Positions 26,161 to 38,100 of a stretch of DNA of 64,000 nucleotides are shown piece after piece. This stretch comes from Zeus faber. Lineage: Eukaryota > Chordata > Actinopteri > Zeiformes > Zeidae. The first letter of the stretch is position 1. Each line of letters begins with the position of its first letter. Position numbers and translations under genes: made by a program. The stretch lies in the NCBI GenBank assembly GCA_960531495.1, contig CAUIJY010000071.1, positions 1,054,001 through 1,118,000 of the forward strand. The letters are read 5' to 3'. The notes beneath the pieces were generated by a model that saw nothing but the letters and a program-made list of their open reading frames with translations, ran no database searches and was not told the origin of the DNA.

Positions 26161-29100
26161 AAACTTTCATTCTTTATTTCAATATTTCAATCGTTCAATC
26201 TTTCTTTCATTCTTTCTTTCAATCTTTCTTTCAATCTTTCAATATTTCTTTCAATCTTTCTTTCTTTAAATCTTTCTTTCAATCTTTCTTTCAAACTTTC
26301 AATCTTTATTTCAATCTTTCAATCTTTCTTTCATTCTTTCTTTCAATATTTCAATCTTTCAATCTTTCTTTCATTCTTTCTTTCAATCTTTCAATCTTTC
26401 TTTAATTCTTTTTTTCAATCTTTCTTTCTTTCAATTTTTCTATCTTTCAATATTTCTTCCAATCTTTCAATCTTTCTTTTGTTATTCTTTCAATCTTTCT
26501 TTCTTTCAATCTTTCTTTCCATCTATCTTTCAATCTTTCAATCTTTCTTTCTTTCAATCTTTCTTTCAAACATTCAATCTTTCTTTCAATCTTTCAATCT
26601 TTCTTTCAATCTTTCAATCTTTATTTCATTCTATCTTTCAATATTTCAATCTTTCAATCTTTCTTTCATTATTTCTTTCAATCTTTCTTTCTTTCAATCT
26701 TTCTTTCAATCTTTCTTTCAAACATTCAATCTTTCTTTCAATCTTTCAATCTTTCAATCTTTCTTTCAATCTTTCTTTCAATCTTTCAATCTTTCTTTCA
26801 TTCTATCTTTCAATATTTCAATCTTTCAATCTTTCTTTCATTCTTTCTTTCAATCTTTCAATCTTTCTTTCATTATTTCTTTCAATCTTTCTTACTTTCA
26901 ATTTTTCTATCTTTCAATATTTCTTCCAATCGTTCAATCTTTCTTTCATTATTTCTTTCAATCTTTCTTTTTTCAATCTTTCTTGCAATCTTTCTTTCAA
27001 TTGTTTAATCTTTCAATCTTTCTTTCATTCTTTCTTTCAATATTTCTTTCAATCTTTCTTTAATTCTTTCATTCTTTCTTTCAAACTTTCAATTTTTCTT
27101 TCATTCTTTCTTTCAGTCTTTCAATCTTTCTTTCAATCTTTCTTTCAATCTTTCTTTCTTTCTTTATTTCAATCTTTCTTACAATCTTTCTTTCTTTCAA
27201 TCTTTCTTTCAATCTTTCTTTCAATCGTTCTTTCTTTCTTTTAGTCTTTCTTTCAATCTTTCAATTTTTCAATCTTTCTTTCATTCTTTCTTTTAATCTT
27301 TCAATCTTTCTTTCATTGAATCTTTCAATCCTTCTTTCTTTTTTCAATCTTTCTTGCAATCTTTCTTTCAGTCTTTCAATATTTCTTTCAAACTTTCAAT
27401 CTTTCTTTCAATCTTTCAATCTTTCAATCTTTCTTTCAATTTTTCTTTCAATCTTTCACTCTTTCTTTCATTCTTTCTTTCAATCTTTCAATCTTTCAAT
27501 CTTTCAATCTTTCTTTCATTCTTTCTTTCAATCTTTCAATCTTTCTTTCAATATTTCTTTCAATCTTTCTTACTTTCAATCTTTCTTTCATTCAATCTTT
27601 CTTTCCATCTTTCTTTCATTCTTTCCTTCAGTCTTTCAATATTTCTTTCAATCTTTCTTTCAATATTTCTTTTTTTCAATCTTTTTTCAATCTTTCTTTC
27701 ATTCTTTCTTTCAATCTTTCAATATTTCTTTCAATCTTTCTTTCTTTTTTCAATCTTTCTTTCATTCTTTCTATAAATCTTTCTTTCTTTCAATCTTTCT
27801 TTCAATCTTTCAATCTTTCTTTAATTCTTTTATTCATTCTTTCTTTCAGTCTTTCAATCTTTCTTTATATCTTTCTTTCAATCTTTCTTTCAATCTATCA
27901 ATCTTTCAATTTTTCTTTCATTCTTTCTTTCAATCTTTATTACTTTCAATCTTTCTTTCAATCTTTCTTACTTTCATTCTCTCTTTCTTTCAATATTTCT
28001 TTCAATCTTTCAATCTTTCTTTCATTCTTTCTTTCAATCGTTCTTTCATTCCTTCTTTCAATTTTTCATTCTTTCTTTCAATCTTTCAATCTTTCAATCT
28101 TTCTTTCATTCTTTCTTTCTTTCAATCTTTCTTTCAATCTTTCTTTCAATCTTTCTTTCATTCTTTCCTTCAGTCTTTCAATCTTTCTTTCAATCTTTCT
28201 TTTTTTCAATCTTTCTTTCAATCTTTCTTTCATTCTTTCTTTCAATCTTTCTTTCAATCTTTCAATCTTTCTTTCAATATTTATTTCAATCTTTCTTACT
28301 TTCAATCTTTCTTTCTTTAAATCTTTCTTTCAAACTTTCAATCATTATTTCAATCTTTCAATCTTTCAATCTTTCTTTCAATCTTTCAATCTTTCTTTCA
28401 ATATTTCTTTCAATCTTTCTTTCTTTAAATCTTTCTTTCAATCTTTCTTTCAAACATTCAATCTTTCTTTCAATCTTTCAATCTTTCTTTCAATCTTTCT
28501 TTCAATCTTTCTCTCATTCTATCTTTCAATATTTCAATCTTTCAATCTTTCTTTCATTCTTTCTTTCAATCTTTCTTTCATTCTTTCTTTCAATCTTTCT
28601 TACTTTCAATTTTTCTATCTTTCAATATTTCTTCCAATCTTTCAATCTTTCTTTTGTTATTTCTTTCAATCTTTCTTTCTATAAATCTTTCTTTCATCTA
28701 TCTTTCAATCTTTCTTTCATTCTTTCTTTCAGTCTTTCAATCTTTTTTTCAATCTATCTTTCAATCTTTCTTTCAATCTTTCAATCTTGCTTTCATTCTT
28801 TCTTACTTTCAATTTTTCTATCTTTCAATATTTCTTCCAATCATTCAATCTTTCTTTCATTATTTGTTTCAATCTTTCTTTCTTTCAATCTTTCTTTCCA
28901 ACTTTCTTTCAATCTTTCTTTCATTCTTTCTTTCAATATTTCTTTTTTCAATCTTTCTTCCAATCTTTCTTTCAATTGTTTAATCTTTCATTCTTTCTTT
29001 CAATCTTTCAATCTTTCTTTAAATATTTCTTTCGATCTTTAATACTTTCAATCTTTTTTCAAACATTCAATCTTTCTTTCAATATTTCAATCTTTCAATC

Positions 29101-29905
29101 TTTCTGTCATTCTTTCTTTCAATCTTTCAATATTTCTTTCATTCATTCTTTCTATCATTCTTACTTTCAATCTTTCTTTGTTTAAATCTCTCTTTCAAAC
29201 TTTCTTTCAAACTTTCAATCATTATTTCAATCTTTCATTCTTTCCATTTTTCTTGCAATCTTTCTTTCAATTGTTTAATCTTTCAATGTTTCTTTCATTC
29301 TTTCTTTCAGTCTTTCAATCTTTTTTTCAATCTTTCTTTCATTCTTTCTTTCAATCTTTCTGTCCGTCATTCTTTCTTTCAGTCTTTCTTTCAATCATTC
29401 AATCATTCAATCTTTCTTTCTTTCAATCTTTCTTTCATTCTTTAATTCAATCTTTGTTTCTTTCAGTCTTTCAATCTTTCTTTAAATCTTTCTTTCAATC
29501 TTTCTTTCAATCTTTCAATCTTTCTTTAAATCTTTCTTTCAATCTTTCTTTCAATCTTTCAATCTTTCTTTCATTCTTTTTTTCAATATTTCAATCTTTC
29601 AATCTTTCTTTCATTCTTTCTTTAAATCTTTCAATCTTTCTTTCATTCTTTCTTTCAATCTATCTTACTTTCAATCTATCTTTCTTTCAATATTTCTTCC
29701 AATCGTTCAATCTTTCTTTCATTCTTTCTTTCAATCTTTCTTTTGTTATTTCTTTCAATCTTTCTTTCAATATTTCTTTCAATCTTTCTTTCTTTAAATC
29801 TTTCTTTCAATCTTTCTTTCAAACTTTCAATTATTATTTCAATCTTTCATTCTTTCCATTTTTCTTGCAATCTTTCTTTCAATTGTTTAATCTTTCAATC
29901 TTTCT
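26161..29905. repeat. Alpha-type domain containing a 2.7-kb segment duplicated downstream
   Basis: The alpha landmark CAATTGTTTAAT returns at about 26998. The stretch from about 26.7 to 29.43 kb reappears at about 31.75-35.11 kb. The offset is 4,978 for 26982-28320 and 5,685 for 28654-29430, because the downstream copy carries an extra 0.7-0.8 kb internal duplication. Diagnostic variants include CATTGAATC at about 27313, CTATAAATC at about 27771 and CTTTCGATC at about 29030. Confidence 0.85.
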
Positions 29906-31590
29906 TTTATTCTTTATTTCAATCTTTCAATCTTTCTTACTTTCAATTTTTCTTTCTTTCAATATTTCTTTCAATCTTTCAATCTTTCAATCTTTCTTTC
30001 ATTCTTTCATTCCTTCCTTTAATCTTTCTTTCATTATTTATTTCAATCTTTCTTTCAATCTTTCAATCTTTCTTTTATTGTTTTTTTCAATCTTTCTTTC
30101 AATCTTTCAATCTTTCAATCTTTCTATCAATCTTTCTTTTCAATCTTTTTTTCAATCTTTCTTACTTTCAATCTTTCTTTCAGTCTTTCTTTCAATTTTC
30201 ATTACTTTCAATCTTTCTTTCTTTCAATACTTCTTTCAATCTTTAAATCTTTTTTTCATTCTTTCATTCTTTCTTTCAATCTTTCTTTCATTCTTTCTTT
30301 CAATCTGTCTTTCATTCTTTCTTTCAATCTTTCTTTCTTTCAATCTTTCTTTCATTCTTTCATTCTTTCTTTCAATCTTTCATTATTTCTTTCAATCTTT
30401 CTTTCATTATTTCGTTCAATCTTTTTTTCAATCTTTCAATCTTTCTTTTATTCTTTTTTTTAATCTTTCAATCTTTCTTACTTTCAATCTTTCTTTCTTT
30501 CAATATTTCATTCAATCTTTCAATCTTTCTTTCATTCTTTCATTCCTTCCTTTAATCTTTCTTTCATTATTTATTTCAATTTTTCTTTCAATCTTTCAAT
30601 CTTTCTATCAATCTTTCTTTCAATCTTTCTTTCAATCTTTCTTACTTTCAATCTTTCTTTCAGTCTTTCTTTCAATTTTTATTACTTTCAATCTTTCTTT
30701 CTTTCAATATTTCTTTCAATCTTTATATCTTTTTTTCATTCTTTCTTTCAATCTTTCTTTCATTCTTTCTTTCAATCTGTCTTTCATCCTTTCTTTCAAT
30801 CTTTCTTTCAATCGTTCAATCTTTCTTTCATTCTTTCTTTCTATTTAAATGACTTTCAATCTTTCTTTCTTTCAATCTTTCTTTCAATCTTTCTTTCATT
30901 CTTTAAATCTTTTTTTCATTCTTTCATTCTTTCTTTCAATCTTTCTTTCATTCTTTCTTTCAATCTTTCTTTCATTCTTTCTTTCAATTTATATGACTTT
31001 CAATCTTTCTTTCTTTCAATCTTTCTTTCAATCTTTCTTTCATTCTTTCATTCTTTCATTCTTTCTTTCAATCTTTCTTTCAGTCTTTCAATCTTTGTTT
31101 AAATTTTTCTTTCAATATTTCTTCAAATCTTTCTTTTTTTCAATCTTTCTTTCAATCTTTCTTTCATTCTTTTTTTCAATCTTTCTTACTTTCAATATTT
31201 CTTTCAATCTTTCTTTCATTCTTTCATTCCTTCTTTCATTATTTCTTTCAATCTTTCTTTCATTATTTCTTTCAATCTTTTTTTCAATCTTTCAATCTTT
31301 CTTTCTTTCATTCTTTCATTCCTTCCTTTAATCTTTCTTTCATTATTTATTTCAATCTTTCTTTCAATCTTTCAATCTTTCTTTTATTCTTTTTTTCAAT
31401 CTTTCTTTCAATCTTTCAATCTTTCTTTAAATTTTTCTTTCAATATTTCTTTCAATCTTTCTTTCATTCTTTCATTACTTCTTCCATTATTTCTTTCAAT
31501 CTTTCTTTCAATCATTTAATCTTTCAATCTTTCTTTCATTCTTTCTTTCAATTTATATGACTTTCAATCGTTCTTTCTTTCAATCTTTCT
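29906..31590. repeat. Isolated beta-type block within alpha-type sequence
   Basis: This 1.7-kb block resembles 20760-22450 (offset 9,143 over most of it, about 9,120 near the end). It carries beta tags at about 30845, 30987 and 31551. Alpha-type sequence lies on both sides, and the flanks belong to the duplicated 26.7-29.4/31.75-35.1 kb pair. It looks like a beta segment transferred into alpha sequence by unequal exchange or gene conversion. Confidence 0.8.
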
Positions 31591-34500
31591 TTCAATATTT
31601 CTTTCAATCTTTCTTACTTTCAATCTTTCTTTCTTTAAATCGTTCTTTCAATCTTTCTTTCAAACTTTCAATCATTATTTCAATCTTTTAATCTTTCAAT
31701 CTTTCTTTCAATCTTTCAATCTTTCTTTCAATATTTCTTTCAATCTTTCTTTCTTTCAATCTTTCTTTCAATCTTTCTTTCAAACATTCAATCTTTCTTT
31801 CAATCTTTCAATCTTTCAATCTTTCTTTCAATCTTTCTTTCATTCTATCTTTCAATATTTCAATCTTTCTTACTTTCAATTTTTCTATCTTTCAATATTT
31901 CTTCCAATCGTTCAATCTTTCTTTCATTATTTCTTTCAATCTTTCTTTTTTCAATCTTTCTTGCAATCTTTCTTTCAATTGTTTAATCTTTCAATCTTTC
32001 TTTCATTCTTTCTTTAAATATTTCTTTCAATCTTTATTTAATTCTTTCATTCTTTCTTTCAAACTTTCAATCTTTCTTTCATTCTTTCTTTCAGTCTTTC
32101 AATCTTTCTTTCAATCTTTCTTTCAATCTTTCTTTCTTTCTTTATTTCAATCTTTCTTACAATCTTTCTTTCTTTCAATCTTTCTTTCAATCTTTCTTTC
32201 AATCGTTCTTTCTTTCTTTTAGTCTTTCTTTCAATCTTTCAATTTTTCAATCTTTCTTTCATTCTTTCTTTTAATCTTTCAATCTTTCTTTCATTGAATC
32301 TTTCAATCCTTCTTTCTTTTTTCAATCTTTCTTGCAATCTTTCTTTCAGTCTTTCAATATTTCTTTCAAACTTTCAATCTTTCTTTCAATCTTTCAATCT
32401 TTCAATCTTTCTTTCAATTTTTCTTTCAATCTTTCACTCTTTCTTTCATTCTTTCTTTCAATCTTTCAATCTTTCAATCTTTCAATCTTTCTTTCATTCT
32501 TTCTTTCAATCTTTCAATCTTTCTTTCAATATTTCTTTCAATCTTTCTTACTTTCAATCTTTCTTTCATTCAATCTTTCTTTCCATCTTTCTTTCATTCT
32601 TTCCTTCAGTCTTTCAATATTTCTTTCAATCTTTCTTTCAATATTTCTTTTTTTCAATCTTTTTTCAATCTTTCTTTCATTCTTTCTTTCAATCTTTCAA
32701 TATTTCTTTCAATCTTTCTTTCTTTTTTCAATCTTTCTTTCATTCTTTCTATAAATCTTTCTTTCTTTCAATCTTTCTTTCAATCTTTCAATCTTTCTTT
32801 AATTCTTTTATTCATTCTTTCTTTCAGTCTTTCAATCTTTCTTTATATCTTTCTTTCAATCTTTCTTTCAATCTATCAATCTTTCAATTTTTCTTTCATT
32901 CTTTCTTTCAATCTTTATTACTTTCAATCTTTCTTTCAATCTTTCTTACTTTCATTCTCTCTTTTTTTCAATATTTCTTTCAATCTTTCAATCTTTCTTT
33001 CATTCTTTCTTTCAATCGTTCTTTCCTTCCTTCTTTCAATTTTTCATTCTTTCTTTCAATCTTTCAATCTTTCAATCTTTCTTTCATTCTTTCTTTCTTT
33101 CAATCTTTCTTTCAATCTTTCTTTCAATCTTTCTTTCATTCTTTCCTTCAGTCTTTCAATCTTTCTTTCAATCTTTCTTTTTTTCAATCTTTCTTTCAAT
33201 CTTTCTTTCATTCTTTCTTTCAATCTTTCTTTTTTTCAATCTTTCTTTCAATCTTTCTTTCATTCTTTCTTTCAATCTTTCTTTCAATCTTTCAATCTTT
33301 CTTTCAATATTTATTTCAATCTTTCTTACTTTCAATCTTTCTTTCTTTAAATCTTTCTTTCAAACTTTCAATCATTATTTCAATCTTTCAATCTTTCAAT
33401 CTTTCTTTCAATCTTTCAATCTTTCTTTCAATATTTCTTTCAATCTTTCTTTCTTTAAATCTTTCTTTCAATCTTTCTTTCAAACATTCAATATTTCTTT
33501 CAATCTTTCTTTCTTTTTTCAATCTTTCTTTCATTCTTTCTATAAATCTTTCTTTCTTTCAATCTTTCTTTCAATCTTTCAATCTTTCTTTAATTCTTTT
33601 ATTCATTCTTTCTTTCAGTCTTTCAATCTTTCTTTATATCTTTCTTTCAATCTTTCTTTCAATCTATCAATCTTTCAATTTTTCTTTCATTCTTTCTTTC
33701 AATCTTTATTACTTTCAATCTTTCTTTCAATCTTTCTTACTTTCATTCTCTCTTTCTTTCAATATTTCTTTCAATCTTTCAATCTTTCTTTCATTCTTTC
33801 TTTCAATCGTTCTTTCATTCCTTCTTTCAATTTTTCATTCTTTCTTTCAATCTTTCAATCTTTCAATCTTTCTTTCATTCTTTCTTTCTTTCAATCTTTC
33901 TTTCAATCTTTCTTTCATTCTTTCCTTCAGTCTTTCAATCTTTCTTTCAATCTTTCTTTTTTTCAATCTTTCTTTCAATCTTTCTTTCATTCTTTCTTTC
34001 AATCTTTCTTTCAATCTTTCAATCTTTCTTTCAATATTTATTTCAATCTTTCTTACTTTCAATCTTTCTTTCTTTAAATCTTTCTTTCAAACTTTCAATC
34101 ATTATTTCAATCTTTCAATCTTTCAATCTTTCTTTCAATCTTTCTTTCAATATTTCTTTCAATCTTTCTTTCTTTAAATCTTTCTTTCAATCTTTCTTTC
34201 AAACATTCAATCTTTCTTTCAATCTTTCAATCTTTCTTTCATTCTTTCTTTCAATCTTTCTTTCATTCTTTCTTTCAATCTTTCTTACTTTCAATTTTTC
34301 TATCTTTCAATATTTCTTCCAATCTTTCAATCTTTCTTTTGTTATTTCTTTCAATCTTTCTTTCTATAAATCTTTCTTTCATCTATCTTTCAATCTTTCT
34401 TTCATTCTTTCTTTCAGTCTTTCAATCTTTTTTTCAATCTATCTTTCAATCTTTCTTTCAATCTTTCAATCTTGCTTTCATTCTTTCTTACTTTCAATTT

Positions 34501-35115
34501 TTCTATCTTTCAATATTTCTTCCAATCGTTCAATCTTTCTTTCATTATTTGTTTCAATCTTTCTTTCTTTCAATCTTTCTTTCCAACTTTCTTTCAATCT
34601 TTCTTTCATTCTTTCTTTCAATATTTCTTTTTTCAATCTTTCTTCCAATCTTTCTTTCAATTGTTTAATCTTTCATTCTTTCTTTCAATCTTTCAATCTT
34701 TCTTTAAATATTTCTTTCGATCTTTAATACTTTCAATCTTTTTTCAAACATTCAATCTTTCTTTCAATATTTCAATCTTTCAATCTTTCTGTCATTCTTT
34801 CTTTCAATCTTTCAATATTTCTTTCATTCATTCTTTCTATCATTCTTACTTTCAATCTTTCTTTGTTTAAATCTCTCTTTCAAACGTTCTTTCAAACTTT
34901 CAATCATTATTTCAATCTTTCATTCTTTCCATTTTTCTTGCAATCTTTCTTTCAATTGTTTAATCTTTCAATGTTTCTTTCATTCTTTCTTTCAGTCTTT
35001 CAATCTTTTTTTCAATCTTTCTTTCATTCTTTCTTTCAATCTTTCTGTCCGTCATTCTTTCTTTCAGTCTTTCTTTCAATTATTCAATCTTTCAATCTTT
35101 CTTTCTTTCAATCTT
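31591..35115. repeat. Downstream copy of the 26.7-29.4 kb segment with internal duplication
   Basis: It matches the upstream segment up to about 35115, where the two diverge. Within it, about 32.70-33.42 kb is repeated at about 33.49-34.2 kb: the CTATAAATC landmark occurs at 32750 and 33541, 791 bp apart. This explains the step in offset from 4,978 to 5,685 relative to the upstream copy. Confidence 0.85.
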
Positions 35116-38100
35116 TCTTTCAATCTTTCTTTCAATCTTTCTTTCTTTCTTTAAATCTTTCTTTCAATCTTTCTTTCAAACTTTCAATCTTTATTTCAAT
35201 ATTTCAATCTTTCTTTCAATCTTTCAATCTTTCTTTCATTCTTTCTTTCAATATTTCAATCTTTCTTTCAATCTTTCAATCTTTCTTTCATTCTTTCTTT
35301 CAATATTTCAATCTTTCAATATTTCTTTCATTCTTTCTTGCAATCTTTCAATCTTTCTTTCATTCTTTCTTTCAATTTTTCTTACTTTCAATCTTCTTTC
35401 AATCTGCCTTTCATTCTTTCTTTCAGTCTTTCAATCTTTCTTTCATTCTTTCTTTCAAGCTTTCTTTTATTTCTTTCAATCTTTCTTTCTTTCCATCTTT
35501 CTTTCAATCTTTCTTTTATTCTTTCTTTCAATCTTTCTTTTTTCAATCTTTCTTGCAATCTTTCTTTCAATTGTTTAATCTTTCAATCTTTCTTTCAATC
35601 TTTCTGTCGGTCAATCTTTCTTTCAGTCTTTCTTTCAATCATTCAATCTTTCAATCTTTCCTTCAATATTTCTTTCTTTCAATCTTTCTTTCAATCTTTC
35701 TTTCATTCTTTTCTTCAGTCATTCAATCTTTCTTTCAATCTTCCTTTTTTCAATCTTTCTTTCAATCTTTCTTTCATCCTTTCTTTCAATCTTTCGTTCA
35801 ATATTTCTTTCAATCTTTCTTACTTTCAATCTTTCTTTGTTTAAATCTTTCTTTCAATCTTTCTTTCATTCTTTCTTTCAATCTTTCTGTCCGTCATTCT
35901 TTCTTTCAGTCTTTCTTTCAATTATTCAATCTTTCTTTCTTTCAATCTTTCTTTCAATCTTTCTTTCAATCTTTCTTTCAAACTTTCAATCTTTATTTCA
36001 ATCTTTCAATCTTTCTTTCAATCTTTCAATCTTTCTTTCATTCTTTCTTTCAATATTTCAATCTTTCAATATTTCTTTCATTCTTTCTTGCAATCTTTCA
36101 ATCTTTCTTTCATTCTTTCTTTCAATTTTTCTTACTTTCAATCTTTCTTTCAATCTGCCATTCATTCTTTCTTTCAGTCTTTCAATCTTTCTTTCATTCT
36201 TTCTTTCAATCTTTCTTTTGTTATTTCTTTCAATCTTTCTTTCTTTCCATCTTTCTTTCAATCTTTCTTTTATTCTTTCTTTCAATCTTTCTTTTTTCAA
36301 TCTTTCTTGCAATCTTTCTTTCAATTGTTTAATCTTTCAATCTTTCTTTCATTCTTTCTTTCAATCTTTCTTTCATTCTTTCTGTCGGTCAATCTTTCTT
36401 TCAGTCTTTCTTTCAATCATTCAATCTTTCAATCTTTCCTTCAATATTTCTTTCTTTCAATCTTTCTTTCAATCTTTCTTTCATTCTTTTCTTCAGTCAT
36501 TCAATCTTTCTTTCAATCTTCCTTTTTTCAATCTTTCTTTCAATCTTTCTTTCATCCTTTCTTTCAATCTTTCGTTCAATATTTCTTTCAATCTTTCTTA
36601 CTTTCAATCTTTCTTTGTTTAAATCTTTCTTTCAATCTTTCTTTCATTCTTTCTTTCAATCTTTCTGTCCGTCATTCTTTCTTTCAGTCTTTCTTTCAAT
36701 TATTCAATCTTTCTTTCTTTCAATCTTTCTTTCAATCTTTCTTTCAATCTTTCTTTCTTTCTTTCAATCTTTCTTTCAAACTTTCAATCTTTATTTCAAT
36801 CTTTCAATCTTTCTTTCAATCTTTCAATCTTTCTTTCATTCTTTCTTTCAATATTTCAATCTTTCAATATTTCTTTCATTCTTTCTTGCAATCTTTCAAT
36901 CTTTCTTTCATTCTTTCTTTCAATTTTTCTTACTTTCAATCTTTCTTTCAATCTGCCTTTCATTCTTTCTTTCAGTCTTTCAATCTTTCTTTCATTCTTT
37001 CTTTCAATCTTTCTTTTGTTATTTCTTTCAATCTTTCTTTCTTTCCATCTTTCTTTCAATCTTTCTTTTATTCTTTCTTTCAATCTTTCTTTTTTCAATC
37101 TTTCTTGCAATCTTTCTTTCAATTGTTGAATCTTTCAATCTTTCTTTCATTCTTTCTTCCAGTCTTTCAATCTTTTTTTCAATCTTTCTTTCAATCTTTC
37201 AATTTTTCAATCTTTCTTTTATTCTTTCTTTTAATCTTTCAATCTTTCTTTCATTGTTTCTTTCAATCTTTCTGTCTTTCAATATTTCATTCAATCTTTC
37301 TTTCATTCCTTCTTTCAATCTTTCTTTCAAATTTTCTTTCAATCTTTCTTTTTTCAATCTTTCTTTCAATCTTTCTTTCATTCTTTCTTTCAGTCTTTCA
37401 AAATTTGTTTCAAACTTTCAATCTTTCTTTCAATCTTTCAGTCATTCAATCTTTCTTTCAATCTTTCTTTGAATCTTTCAATCTTCAATCTTTCAATCTA
37501 TCTTTCAGTCTTTCTTTCAATCATTCAATCTTTCAATCTTTCTTTCAATCTTTCTTTCTTTCAATCTTTCTTTCAATCTTTCTTTCATTCTTTCCTTCAG
37601 TCTTTCAATCTTTCTTTCAATCTTTCTTTCAATCTTTCTTTCAATCTTTCTTTCATTCTTTCTTTCAATCTTTCTTTCAATCTTTCAATCTTTCTTTCAA
37701 TATTTCTTTCAATCTTTCTTACTTTCAATCTTTCTTTAAATCTTTCTTTCAAACTTTCATTCTTTATTTCAATCTTTCAATCTTTCTTTCATTCTTTCTT
37801 TCAATTTTTCTCTCAATCTTTCAGTCTTTCTTTCAATATTTCTTTCAATCTTTCTTTCTTTAAATCTTTCTTTCAATCTTTCTTTCAAACTTTCAATCTT
37901 TATTTCAAACTTTCAATCTTTCAATCTTTCTTTCAATCTATCTTTCAATCTTTCAATCTTTCTTTCATTCTTTCTTTCAATATTTCAATCTTTCAACCTT
38001 TCTTTCATTCTTTCTTTCAATCTTTCAATCTTTCTTTAATTTTTTCTTTCAATCTTTCTTACTTTCAATTTTTCTATCTTTCAATATTTCTTCCAATCTT

